47,085 nt of DNA from Anaerolinea sp. (GTDB taxonomy: Bacteria; Chloroflexota; Anaerolineae; Aggregatilineales; UBA2796). The position numbers and the translations under genes were made by a program. Numbering within the stretch: the stretch's first letter is position 1; each line of letters opens with the position of its first letter. The stretch covers positions 1-47,085 of the forward strand of contig JACSRJ010000096.1 in NCBI GenBank assembly GCA_014879835.1. Reading direction: 5' to 3'. The notes below the pieces were generated by a model. That model saw only the letters and a list, made by a program, of their open reading frames with translations, was not told the origin of the DNA and made no database searches. This document shows, piece after piece, positions 17,515 to 25,998 of this stretch.

Positions 17515-17529
17515 AAGGAGCGCCTGCTC

Positions 17530-18090
17530 TCAGTTGTAGCCCAGATTCCACACATCTACGCGCTGCCACTGACTGCCCACAATACGGATCACCCAACCGG
17601 TATTGGTGCTGAGGTAGGTTCGATCTGCGGTGGTATAGATCAAAGCGGTAAACGCCTGCGAAGGTTCCCATGCGAACCCCAGACGGTCTCGCAGTCCGGC
17701 AGTCTCACGCCAAACTTTGCCCAGCCCGCGATTGGGCTGCTGCTGCCCCGCAGGTGGAACCAGTGAGGGATCCGTATCCTGCATTCCTTCGGTCCAAGTG
17801 TCAGAGTAAATCTCAACGGTTCCACCCCAACCCTTTGAGGAGGGATCTACCAGCGCGTATACCTGACGGGTATCTTGTATCCATACCATATACCCAAATT
17901 GGAAGCGCTGAATCGAGCCACCTGTGACACGGGGATCACCGCCGTAGATAGGGAAAGGTGTTGGTGAAGGGGTGCCTGCCTGAAGGGCCACCGTCACGGT
18001 AGGGGACCCTGCTAAAGTAATAAGCAGCACCGCCACCATCGCAATCCCTGCCAGAGCGATCCATAATGTAGATACTTTTTTTGGCGTCAA
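17530..18090 (-). CDS. Hypothetical secreted or membrane-anchored protein
   Basis: This protein of about 186 residues has an N-terminal hydrophobic segment (ALAGIAMVAVLLITLAG) that is a signal peptide or anchor, then a short TPSPTPFP linker and a soluble domain rich in W, Y and G. The domain holds the repeated theme FQFGYMVWI..TRQVYALV and GFAWEPSQAF..LIYTTADRTYL, somewhat like LGFP-type repeat proteins. The TTG at 18090 is preferred because GGAGG lies 7 bp upstream; an ATG at 18117 (nine residues more) has no ribosome site. No family is recognised. It probably forms an operon with the GTPase gene downstream and is divergent from the FmdB gene. Confidence 0.7.
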   Translation of the reverse strand: MTPKKVSTLWIALAGIAMVAVLLITLAGSPTVTVALQAGTPSPTPFPIYGGDPRVTGGSIQRFQFGYMVWIQDTRQVYALVDPSSKGWGGTVEIYSDTWTEGMQDTDPSLVPPAGQQQPNRGLGKVWRETAGLRDRLGFAWEPSQAFTALIYTTADRTYLSTNTGWVIRIVGSQWQRVDVWNLGYN

Positions 18091-18168
18091 TTTTTTGCCT
18101 CCACGAAAATGACCCATAAAGTGAGTGTATCACTGAGACGCATTCTGTGCGATAGGAGTCACCGGATC

Positions 18169-18465
18169 ATGCCTCGTTACGATTACAAATGTGAAGTGTG
18201 TGGGGTGATTTTTGAGGCGCGGCATGGCTTTGATGATCCCCCTCCACCTTGCCCTAATGGACATACCAGCGTTCACCGCCTGATCACCAGCGCGCCCCGC
18301 GTCCTCAAAGGTATGGCCGCGGCGGTGAGCAAACATGCCAGCAAAGAGGAACTTCAAGCAAAGTGGAGTGAAGAAACCCCCAAACTGCGTAAAAAGCTGG
18401 CGGATAAACTGGGGGAAGATGCGGTGAGCAAAGTCCCCAGCCTCAACACGGACTCAAAAAAGTGA
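18169..18465 (+). CDS. FmdB-family zinc-ribbon protein
   Basis: This 98-residue protein begins MPRYDYKCEVCG, the characteristic start of FmdB/CxxC_CxxC_SSSS small regulatory-type proteins. The first zinc half-site is CEVC. The second half is CPNGH rather than the usual CPxC, so a histidine may replace the last cysteine. A basic, lysine-rich helical tail follows and is typical of the family. The role of these proteins is poorly known; a regulatory link to amide degradation was proposed for the founding member. The ATG at 18169 is chosen over 18109 because family similarity starts exactly there and AGGAG lies 10 bp upstream. Confidence 0.82.
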   Translation: MPRYDYKCEVCGVIFEARHGFDDPPPPCPNGHTSVHRLITSAPRVLKGMAAAVSKHASKEELQAKWSEETPKLRKKLADKLGEDAVSKVPSLNTDSKK

Positions 18466-18536
18466 GGCATGGGGTGATCTGTGCAGTTAGAGGCGCTCAC
18501 CAATCGTTGTGCAGCGCCCCCGGTGATTGAATCGGC

Positions 18537-19436
18537 TTAGGCGTTTTTGACCTTAAACGCGCCTACGATCATCTCTGAGGCAGGGGCCATCGACTGCGGA
18601 ACCTGCCCAGTCTTGGCGTATTCATAGACTGCGGTGCGGAAAATGCCACCGAGAGCGCTGGCGATCACGACCAGAATGGCAATCGCAATCACCCACAGAA
18701 TGATGCTTGCGATAGCTCCAAAGGCGAAGCCGATCCCCCCAAAGAGGGCAGTCAACGCGCCAAAGATGATCGTGATACCCACGCCCATCAAGAAGGTGAT
18801 CAGGCTCATGCCAGCACCGCCAATCAACTGCTCCCCGAAAGTGCGTTTGAGCGATGCCACACTCTTTTTGAGCGCGGGGATAGGTGCTTCCCCTTCGTCA
18901 ATGATGATGGGCACCACCAGAAAGGAGGCTACGTTCCAAGCAAACTCTGCCATACCCGCTAAGATGCTGGCCAGAATCGAACCCACGATATTCCCACCGC
19001 GATTATTGCGGGCGCTGTTGCGGATCATATTGATGACCATGCCCACCGTGGCAGTGATGATCGACCATTGGAAAAGTTTGCCAAGGCGAGCATTGGCCGC
19101 CTTGAACCCGTCTTGCAAGGTGGGATCGCCCCCTCGGAGGCGGATTAGGACAGCGCCTGTCAGGGCCCCCGTCAGATAATTGGTGACCATGCTGGTGATC
19201 AGGTAATAAACGAACATGATGGCGATCCCGCCGACGCTCCACACCCCCTGATCCCCGGTTTGAATCTGGCGTCCGAGTGTCGGGTTCGCCAGCGCAATCA
19301 CAAAAAGTACCCCAAAATAGAGCAGCGAAATTGCCAGCACTACCACCCCTGCGATGGCGGGGAAAGTGGTCAGGTCTTTGTCCGACCTGAGGATTGACCA
19401 TGTCGTCTTAAACAAACGCCAACTGCGTTCAAACAT
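18537..19436 (-). CDS. DUF6159-like polytopic membrane protein
   Basis: This 299-residue protein has about six hydrophobic segments. The N terminus MFERSWRLFKTTWSILRSDKDLTTFP matches the pattern of DUF6159 proteins (SW.l...W.vLk.dKeLl.fP), widespread integral membrane proteins of unknown function. The central cytosolic loop holds a segment ALKKSVASLKRTFGEQL, a recurring theme in proteins that resemble glycerophosphodiester-phosphodiesterase membrane domains. AAGGAG lies 8 bp before the ATG, and a consensus TATAAT on the minus strand (19475-19470) sits just upstream. It appears to be a single gene. The function is unknown. Confidence 0.75.
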   Translation of the reverse strand: MFERSWRLFKTTWSILRSDKDLTTFPAIAGVVVLAISLLYFGVLFVIALANPTLGRQIQTGDQGVWSVGGIAIMFVYYLITSMVTNYLTGALTGAVLIRLRGGDPTLQDGFKAANARLGKLFQWSIITATVGMVINMIRNSARNNRGGNIVGSILASILAGMAEFAWNVASFLVVPIIIDEGEAPIPALKKSVASLKRTFGEQLIGGAGMSLITFLMGVGITIIFGALTALFGGIGFAFGAIASIILWVIAIAILVVIASALGGIFRTAVYEYAKTGQVPQSMAPASEMIVGAFKVKNA

Positions 19437-19469
19437 CTCTCAGACTCCTTTTGGTGCAGGACAATAGCC

Positions 19470-19475
19470 ATTATA
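19470..19475 (-). promoter_or_regulatory. Consensus -10 box for the DUF6159-like gene
   Basis: Reading on the minus strand, 19475-19470 is TATAAT, about 34 bp before the ATG at 19436, which leaves room for the AAGGAG ribosome site. No good -35 box is visible at 16-18 bp, so confidence is limited. Confidence 0.4.
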
Positions 19476-19579
19476 TGCCTTATACGGGAGAGGCACATCT
19501 CTCTGGGCATAACAGTCCTTCGTGGATCGATGTACGTTAAAAAGCACAGCGGGGTTGCGGACGGGTTCACTTTAAGGGG

Positions 19580-19618
19580 GTAAAAAACACCCCCGCAGCA
19601 GCTTGCTGCGGGGGTGTT
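19580..19618 (-). terminator. Strong terminator for the globin-cytochrome operon
   Basis: AACACCCCCGCAGCA (19586-19600) and TGCTGCGGGGGTGTT (19604-19618) form a perfect 15-bp stem with a 3-nt loop. On the minus strand the hairpin is followed by TTTTTTA, a classic rho-independent signal immediately after the cytochrome stop codon at 19622. Confidence 0.93.
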
Positions 19619-19621
19619 GCC

Positions 19622-21688
19622 CTAACGCTTTTTTTTGCGTTTTTCAGGTTTTTTGGGTGTAGGTTCCTGCGGGTTCAAAAGTGCAGTTAAACCCGCCTTG
19701 AGCGTTGCCCGACGCTGATCGTACTCCTTCTGAGCCATTTTGCCTGCTGCATGAAGATCATCTAGGGTTGCAATCGCTTCGATCAGTTGGGCTGTACGTG
19801 GATCCTCCTCACTGATCTCTTTGCTGCCTCGTCGGGTAAAGGCCACCACGGCCAGCGCTGTTGCCCCAAAGGCGAGGGCTGCAAGGAAGATCACCAGCGC
19901 CACCGTAGCCCGTGCATCACTTTCTGGGGTACGCACAATGAGTAGATTTAGGTTCCCCCCAGCAGGAATAGTCTGATTAAGGGTGTAAGTATCATAAACC
20001 CCTGTGTCAAGGGTGAGGGGGGCTTCGGTATCAAAGCGCGGATCACGCAGGAGGGTGCGCCCATCTTGCGGGGTATTCACCGTCAGGGAGACCATCGCGT
20101 AGGGGTTAGGCATGTTTAAGGTCAGATCGCCGTTGAAGGTGATCAGATACTGGAACTGAACCACCCCAGAGCCTCGCGGTTGGATGGGCAGCAAACCTTG
20201 AATGGCTGCGGGGCTGCCCTGACGGATCACGAACTGATCACCAAGATCAGGGCTGAGGGTCAGTTGGCTTGCTGCTGAGGGTATGGGCAGGACAAACCCT
20301 ACAGGCTGACCATCACTGGTCTTTTCCGGGCTAAGGTAGATGCGGTCGCCGATGTTTCGGTAACGCATGGCCGCTTGTACCAGCGCCTGATTGGTGTCGG
20401 TGAAATCGATGAAGATGCGCGCAATCTCCACTTGCAGCACCGCTGGATCCGCAGTGGTTTCAAAGAGAGCCAGTGGCACTTCGAGGATGTCACCCGCTTC
20501 TGCACTGATAGGGGTTGGCTCGCCGTACTGGGTGATCCCACCGTAATCAGTGAGCATGGTATAGATCAGCCCTTCACGCCGGGGCACATCGGCAAAGCTG
20601 TAATTTCCTTCGGCGTCCGTGGTGGTCTCTAGGGTGACCACGTCGGAAAGATTCTCACCGGCATGTTCGATCACCCGCAGGGTCACCTTCTGAGTGGTGG
20701 GTAGAGTCATGCCTGCACTGCCTGCACTGAGCTTGCCCTTGACTGTGATCTTGGTCAAGGCGGGAGCCACTGCCACCGTCGTTGGCGTGATAGGGGCAGG
20801 AGTGCTGCTCACAGCGGCGCTGGTAGGTGCTGGCGTGGAGGCAGAAGCGGCTCCCAAAGTGGCTTCTGTGGTTGCCTCTTCGGTGGCCGCAGGTTCAAGC
20901 GGACGAACTGAAGCAGTTGCCGCAGCCGCAACTGATTTTCCTCCGAGCAGTTCCGCCCCATCCCAACCCAAAGTGCGCATATAGGCGACTACCGCCCATC
21001 GATCCGCCTCCGGGAGATCGGCTTCAAAGGCATGACCGTCCACGCCCTCGATCCCGCTGCTCACCTGTCTCCACAGGATTGTGTCGCTTTTGTCAAAAAG
21101 CGCATCTGGGGCGCTGAAGTTGGGCAGCGGTCTGCCCAAAGAAGCAGCCTTTTCCCCATTGCCAGCGCCTGCTGATCCATGACAAGCAGCGCATGTTCCA
21201 CCCCACACTTCTGCCCCCCGCTGGAGAGATTCCGCGGTGTATTGAAGGGCAAAAGCGTAAGCGCCCACTTCCCATCGCTGAGATTCATTCAGGCGTGTCC
21301 TCCATGGGGGCATGAGGCACTCGGCTGTGCCACCGTTCCCGTTGGAAATCACCGTGAACCATTCTGCGGGACTTTTCTCACGACTGATCGCCGGATCGGT
21401 GAGGTTAGGCATGGCACAGGTGAAACTTGCAGCCACGGGGCCATCACCCAAACCCGCCGCCCCATGACAGGGTTGGCAGTTCTCAACAAAAGACTGGGCC
21501 GCGCTTGCCAGATCAGTCCGCGCCTGAGGACGACCAACGTCCGGTGGGCGGGTAGGAGCAGCAGGAGCAACAGCACGGGTGCTGATGATCTCTGGTTCGC
21601 TGGAGAGACCACAGCCGCTGATCAGCACGCTTAGGGACAAGATGCCGCTCAGGATCAGAAACATGGAGCGAACAGTAGGATTCTTCAT
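19622..21688 (-). CDS. Dihaem cytochrome c lipoprotein with C-terminal membrane anchor
   Basis: This protein of about 688 residues starts with a lipoprotein signal (lipobox LISGC, Cys26). It has two cytochrome c domains with haem sites CQPCH (71-75) and CAACH (166-170). A Pro/Ala/Thr linker (about 265-310) leads to a beta-sandwich, carboxypeptidase-regulatory-like segment (VKGKLSAGSAG..YSFADVPRREG, about 315-400) and a second beta domain, then a membrane helix near 600-625 and a cytosolic tail with a short SHOCT-like helix and lysine-rich end. The first haem has a likely Met ligand in ECLMPPW. In the second domain the expected Met position reads GVDGHAF, so the sixth ligand may be His or absent. 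The ATG at 21688 is chosen; TTG at 21700 is an alternative. The globin gene ends 13 bp upstream, so the two form an operon. Confidence 0.85.
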   Translation of the reverse strand: MKNPTVRSMFLILSGILSLSVLISGCGLSSEPEIISTRAVAPAAPTRPPDVGRPQARTDLASAAQSFVENCQPCHGAAGLGDGPVAASFTCAMPNLTDPAISREKSPAEWFTVISNGNGGTAECLMPPWRTRLNESQRWEVGAYAFALQYTAESLQRGAEVWGGTCAACHGSAGAGNGEKAASLGRPLPNFSAPDALFDKSDTILWRQVSSGIEGVDGHAFEADLPEADRWAVVAYMRTLGWDGAELLGGKSVAAAATASVRPLEPAATEEATTEATLGAASASTPAPTSAAVSSTPAPITPTTVAVAPALTKITVKGKLSAGSAGMTLPTTQKVTLRVIEHAGENLSDVVTLETTTDAEGNYSFADVPRREGLIYTMLTDYGGITQYGEPTPISAEAGDILEVPLALFETTADPAVLQVEIARIFIDFTDTNQALVQAAMRYRNIGDRIYLSPEKTSDGQPVGFVLPIPSAASQLTLSPDLGDQFVIRQGSPAAIQGLLPIQPRGSGVVQFQYLITFNGDLTLNMPNPYAMVSLTVNTPQDGRTLLRDPRFDTEAPLTLDTGVYDTYTLNQTIPAGGNLNLLIVRTPESDARATVALVIFLAALAFGATALAVVAFTRRGSKEISEEDPRTAQLIEAIATLDDLHAAGKMAQKEYDQRRATLKAGLTALLNPQEPTPKKPEKRKKKR

Positions 21689-21701
21689 GGGCACGTTCAA
21701 A

Positions 21702-22124
21702 TTACTTCATCTCTTGATAAGTCGCCACAATGATCTGGTACATTTGTTTGTAAGCTTCACGCCAAGCGATCTCTACATCAGCGGTGAATGCTGGGCCGAG
21801 ACACGCCTGCACCGCGTATAAAAGAGCTTCACCTCCCACTTTAAAGTAATCCGCCTGAACGCCATAGCCTTGATGACGTTCAGCGAGGTGTTGAAGCATT
21901 GGTTTTGCCCGATCCATGTTGTCCAGACTCCGTACAATGGTCGTCAGCAGTTGAAAGAACTTCTGCTTTTGGTCTTCCATATCTGCTGAAAATAGGCTCT
22001 GTAGGCTGGAATCAAGCTCAAACATACGCTTGTAGAAATTGCTAGAAGCGCAATCGGGATCACGCATCAACTGCATATAGGTAGCGATCACGGTTACAGC
22101 GTGATCATGGGTCATTGCAGACAC
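21702..22124 (-). CDS. Single-domain bacterial globin
   Basis: This protein of about 140 residues has the globin pattern of the flavohaemoglobin/single-domain family without the FAD reductase part. The proximal haem ligand is H84 in LAERHQGYGV. A Tyr in NFYKRMF fits the B10 position, and a Gln in DQKQKFF fits E7; the Tyr/Gln pair is typical of globins that bind O2 tightly and react with NO. The GTG start at 22124 has GGAG 7 bp upstream; the ATG at 22148 has no ribosome site and the ATG at 22115 is too far from one. The cytochrome lipoprotein follows directly, which suggests NO detoxification, O2 sensing or electron transfer; the choice is open. Confidence 0.88.
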   Translation of the reverse strand: MSAMTHDHAVTVIATYMQLMRDPDCASSNFYKRMFELDSSLQSLFSADMEDQKQKFFQLLTTIVRSLDNMDRAKPMLQHLAERHQGYGVQADYFKVGGEALLYAVQACLGPAFTADVEIAWREAYKQMYQIIVATYQEMK

Positions 22125-22211
22125 ATCCAAACTCCTTATTGATTTCATTCGAGGTCACAAATCCCAATGCCATCCACCGACAATCCAGTCGGGGATAATT
22201 CCATAAAGATT

Positions 22212-23789
22212 TCATTCAGGACGATCAAAAGCGCGCAGCCACACGTTAGAAAAGCGGCAAAAGGTATCCGCCCGTTCGTAATTATAGGCAGCAACACTCA
22301 CGGTACCGCGCACTCGATCTGCATTGGCGTGAATCACCCGCTCCCCATTCACATAGACTGCCAATCCGTTGCCAAAAGCAAGGATCAGCACTCGGTTCGT
22401 GGCCAAATTGTCACGCCGAACAGTCGGGAAAACATCATACACGGAGAGCTTGACCTGATCCGAATCCTCCTGACGTGCACCCACACCGCCTTTGCGATCT
22501 AAATATACGAAGGTGAAAATTTTAGCGGTGGGTGCGCGCAGCTTAAAGGCGCAGCCAGCATTTTCAGTGGTAGTTTCCCAGATCACATCTGCCGCATAGA
22601 TCATATCTGCAAACTGTGCCCCACGCGCCAACGGCGTAAAGACGATCCCACTGGCGAGGGTATTGGTCACAAAGGCATCCAAAATACCGAACCCGCTCTC
22701 ATGGGTAGGTGGGATCAGCCCCATCGTTCGCAGCTCCGCCAGAACTGCATCTGAGGATTGATCCCAAGCTTTGATCTGCGCCGGGGGCATGATGGGTGAC
22801 GATGGATTTGACCGTTCCAAGGATTGTTCAGCAGTGGTGACCACGAGGTTATCAAAGTTGGCGGTGACAAGGCTGGATGGTGCTTTACCCGTGCCGATCA
22901 TGACTCCAATAAAGCCTGCATCTGAGAATGTATTGTCCTCCACTTCGGCTACTGCAAGCCCATTCAGGTACAACGTGAATTGTTCCCCCTGCGCCAACAT
23001 TCCCAGTGTAAAGGGCGGCTGCGGCATCTGGTTGAGCTTTCGCCATCCACGAATGGTGGTTTGGGTACTGGCGAGGCTTTTGGAGAAGCGCCACTGTCCT
23101 CGACTGTTAAGGGCGAAAACATATCCGGTGAGATCACTGCCTTGTCCGGTGCCACGGCTGATCAACCCAACTTCCCAATATTCGCCAGCCCGATCAAGGC
23201 TTACATCCACTTGGGCGTAATAATCTCGGAGCGGATCAAGTCCATCCGTCTCCGTCCAAGCGATGGTTTCCTCACCACGCAGATCAAGTTGAAGCCGTCC
23301 CCCGCCAGTGACGGCGAAGGCATTCTCAAGCCGCCAATTGCGCAGCGAACCACGCCCTTCAAAACCATCTTCTAGAGACACATGGCTGAAACCGGGGATG
23401 AGGGTGATCTCATATTGACCATGAGTGGACATAAATTCCGGTGCGGCGGAAACCTGTAGGGTATAAACACCTGTTTTCGGGATGGTGACATCCTCGATGA
23501 AGGCGGTTCGATACTCCCCATTGAAGCTGGTGATGTGTATTTCGCCGGAGGCATCTACAAGGCTAAAGTGAGGAACAAGATCACCAGAGATCGCAAAGAC
23601 TCGGGCTGAGATTCGGGCCCCAGTTTGGGCCTGAAAAGCCCATGATTCAATGGGCTGTGCTGCGGTGATGTTCCCAGTCACCGTGCGCAGCAGATGCAGT
23701 TCTTGAGTCTGGGCTTGTACTGCTGCCATTGGCGCGGCAGTCACTATCAAGCAGAGGCACAAGGCCCAACGCCACATTGGAAACTTCAC
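22212..23789 (-). CDS. Secreted protein with PPC-like and LamG/DUF1080-like domains
   Basis: This protein of about 525 residues has a signal peptide ending near AAVQAQ. A beta-sandwich of about 100 residues follows (TGNITAAQPIESWAF..GVYTLQVSA) and resembles bacterial pre-peptidase C-terminal domains. Two jelly-roll segments come next: one with FTLYLNGLAVAEVEDNTFSDAGFIGVMIG and a C-terminal one with LAVYVNGERVIHA, both with the 'ligand-area' pattern of LamG/DUF1080-type glucanase-like folds. No catalytic residues are evident, so carbohydrate or surface binding is more likely. A GTG start at 23789 is chosen because GGGAG lies 6 bp upstream; an upstream GTG at 23804 and an ATG at 23777 are alternatives. 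A minus-strand TATAAT lies at 23821-23816. Confidence 0.75.
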   Translation of the reverse strand: MKFPMWRWALCLCLIVTAAPMAAVQAQTQELHLLRTVTGNITAAQPIESWAFQAQTGARISARVFAISGDLVPHFSLVDASGEIHITSFNGEYRTAFIEDVTIPKTGVYTLQVSAAPEFMSTHGQYEITLIPGFSHVSLEDGFEGRGSLRNWRLENAFAVTGGGRLQLDLRGEETIAWTETDGLDPLRDYYAQVDVSLDRAGEYWEVGLISRGTGQGSDLTGYVFALNSRGQWRFSKSLASTQTTIRGWRKLNQMPQPPFTLGMLAQGEQFTLYLNGLAVAEVEDNTFSDAGFIGVMIGTGKAPSSLVTANFDNLVVTTAEQSLERSNPSSPIMPPAQIKAWDQSSDAVLAELRTMGLIPPTHESGFGILDAFVTNTLASGIVFTPLARGAQFADMIYAADVIWETTTENAGCAFKLRAPTAKIFTFVYLDRKGGVGARQEDSDQVKLSVYDVFPTVRRDNLATNRVLILAFGNGLAVYVNGERVIHANADRVRGTVSVAAYNYERADTFCRFSNVWLRAFDRPE

Positions 23790-23824
23790 GGTGTACTCCC
23801 TCACATGCTGTGATGATTATAACA

Positions 23825-24017
23825 AGAGGGCGCAGCCCTCCCCACCTCATGGGGGATTTTGCTTGACCAAAGGCAAACGCTCATCAGCCACTCAGGGGCA
23901 AAGGAGAATCCGAGAGTCCGTCCGAGAAGGGCAGTGTGCAGCAGGGTTCACCCTCGTCCATTCTCGACCGCTTCCCCAAACTGGGACTGAGGGGGGTGCG
24001 GGTAAGTGCGTAACTCC
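23825..24017. repeat. Degenerate MITE-like remnant
   Basis: The segment ends with AAGTGCGTAACTCC at 24004-24017, identical to the right terminal repeat of the complete element at 41092-41230 over 14 bases. It begins with the palindrome GAGGGCGCAGCCCTC, comparable to the element's first hairpin. No matching left terminal repeat was found, and the interior has diverged. The gap 23790-24159 contains no supported gene. Confidence 0.5.
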
Positions 24018-24159
24018 GATTCGGTGTTGTGCCTATCTGGTGAATTTCGGTGCTATCTGACACCCAAACAAATTTTTGTTGTTCTCTGAAGTATTTTAGG
24101 AAAAATTCCGGTATCCTAGTATAAAGTGCGCTTCTCTCATATGAGATCATAGTCAATCC

Positions 24160-25986
24160 ATGCCCGAACGTTTCGTAGTGCCCACCCCTGTAAAACTGAC
24201 CGAACAGCTTAGCCGGCGGGTTGGGGTGATGAGTCTGATTGCGGTGCTGGCTCTGTCCCTCGGCTTGCTGAGCGATTCCCTGACTAAACTGCTGGCCACA
24301 CAAGCCAATATCAGTAATCTTGGGCGTTCTTTTGTAGCGCAATTTGATGAACTTTTGGCCCGTACCAGCGGTGATCTGGCAGCGACCACCGAGATGATCG
24401 TTCAGTCTACCAGCGTGGAATATGCACTTCGCACTGCGCTGGAACGCAACCCGCCTTTAATCTCCTTAAAACTGGTCAATTTGCAGGGGGTGGTCACTGC
24501 GGATCGTCGACGAATGGGCAAAGGTGAGACCCTGATCAAAATCGCTCAGCCGTGGATTGACTCGATTCGGAAGCGTGAACAGTGGATTAGTCGGGTATAT
24601 ACCCACTTCGATACGCCCACCGTAGATATTGTGCTGCCTGTGATTAATGAAGAGGGCGGATTGTACGCAGCACTCGTGGCCCAAATTGACCTCACAGCGA
24701 TGTGGAATGGGGTGGTCACCATCGCCGATCTGGATGAACGGGTGGGGTATGTGGTGGATTCGGAAGGGCGGCTGCTGGTCTACCGCGATCTGAGCATTGT
24801 GCAGGCTGAAACCAACATCACGGATCGGGTGGGCATGACTCCCGTGCAGCTTTCCTCACCATCGCTGCCTAACCTCACCATTGGGTTGGAGGGCGGATTG
24901 GTGGTAGCTTTCGCGGCCAGATTTAAAAGCGTCCCATGGTATGTGGTGGTAGAGCAGCCGGTATTGGTTGCTTTTCGTACTTTTGGTTTTTCTTCGCTTT
25001 TGTACCTTGTGGGATTTTTGGTGACGGGAATCATGCTCCTGCGGGGGCGTCGTTTTGTAAACACAGCCTTAGTCAAGCCGCTCAACCAACTGCGTGAAGG
25101 GGTTGAGGAAATTCGACAGGGTAACCTGAGCGCCCGAATCGAAATTGTGGGAGTCGAAAACAACGAAATCGGAACGCTGGCCAGCACCCTTAACGCAATG
25201 GCCGAACGAATCGAGACTCGGACGCAAGAACTGGTTCGAGCCAATACCGCCGCCCGCGAAAGCGCTCGACTTAAATCGGAGTTCATCTCCACGATGTCCC
25301 ATGAACTGCGTACTCCCCTCAATGCCATGTTAGGATTCAGCGGCATTCTCATGGAAGGTATGGGAGGGCAGATTGATGGCGAAGCTCGCCATATGATCTC
25401 GCGCATTGATGCTAACGGCAAACGGCTTTTAGCCTTGATCAATGATATTCTTGATGTGGCTAAAATTGAAGCGGGCCGTATGGAGATTGCAGAAGTGCCC
25501 ACCTGTCTGCCCCTTTTGGTGGATTCATGGGTGGTACAGAACGAAGTTTTGGCCCACAAAAAGAAGCTTGACTTCAAACTTGAATTAGACCCCAAACTGC
25601 CCCAAAATATCCTGATTGACAAGGAACGGCTCACCCAGATCGCCATCAATTTGCTCTCCAACGCCTTTAAATTCACCGAAGAAGGGCAGGTGGTGTTGTG
25701 TGTAAATCATTTGGGGGAGGATCAGTTCATGATTCAGGTCAAGGATACCGGGATCGGCATTCCACCCCACGCGCTGAATTTTATTTTTGATGAGTTCCGC
25801 CAGTTGGACGGCTCCACCCGTCGGGTTTATGGCGGCACTGGCTTAGGTCTATCCATTGTGCGCAACCTCACCCGCATGATGGGTGGTACAATAAGTGTAA
25901 GCAGCACACTGGGGGTGGGGAGTGTGTTCACCGTAACTCTGCCTCTCAAACCCCTTTCACAAAGCGCACTCACACCTAATATCTGA
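24160..25986 (+). CDS. Membrane sensor histidine kinase, paralogue of the 9985-11832 kinase
   Basis: This 608-residue kinase has helix 1 at about 22-40, a periplasmic Cache-like domain to about residue 265 and helix 2 at about 272-295. HAMP spans about 297-350, and HisKA has phospho-acceptor H381 in MSHELRTPLN. The ATPase domain carries N box NLLSNAFKF, G1 DTGIGIP and G2 GGTGLGLS. The cytoplasmic half is strongly similar to the kinase of module 1 (for example LKSEF..TMSHELRTPLNA), while the sensor half has diverged, so the two probably respond to different signals. No binding protein accompanies this copy. Two receiver genes follow after 12 bp and with an overlap. The start has no strong ribosome site; TATAAA at 24120-24125 is a candidate -10 box. 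Confidence 0.91.
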   Translation: MPERFVVPTPVKLTEQLSRRVGVMSLIAVLALSLGLLSDSLTKLLATQANISNLGRSFVAQFDELLARTSGDLAATTEMIVQSTSVEYALRTALERNPPLISLKLVNLQGVVTADRRRMGKGETLIKIAQPWIDSIRKREQWISRVYTHFDTPTVDIVLPVINEEGGLYAALVAQIDLTAMWNGVVTIADLDERVGYVVDSEGRLLVYRDLSIVQAETNITDRVGMTPVQLSSPSLPNLTIGLEGGLVVAFAARFKSVPWYVVVEQPVLVAFRTFGFSSLLYLVGFLVTGIMLLRGRRFVNTALVKPLNQLREGVEEIRQGNLSARIEIVGVENNEIGTLASTLNAMAERIETRTQELVRANTAARESARLKSEFISTMSHELRTPLNAMLGFSGILMEGMGGQIDGEARHMISRIDANGKRLLALINDILDVAKIEAGRMEIAEVPTCLPLLVDSWVVQNEVLAHKKKLDFKLELDPKLPQNILIDKERLTQIAINLLSNAFKFTEEGQVVLCVNHLGEDQFMIQVKDTGIGIPPHALNFIFDEFRQLDGSTRRVYGGTGLGLSIVRNLTRMMGGTISVSSTLGVGSVFTVTLPLKPLSQSALTPNI

Positions 25987-25998
25987 AAGGGAAATGCG

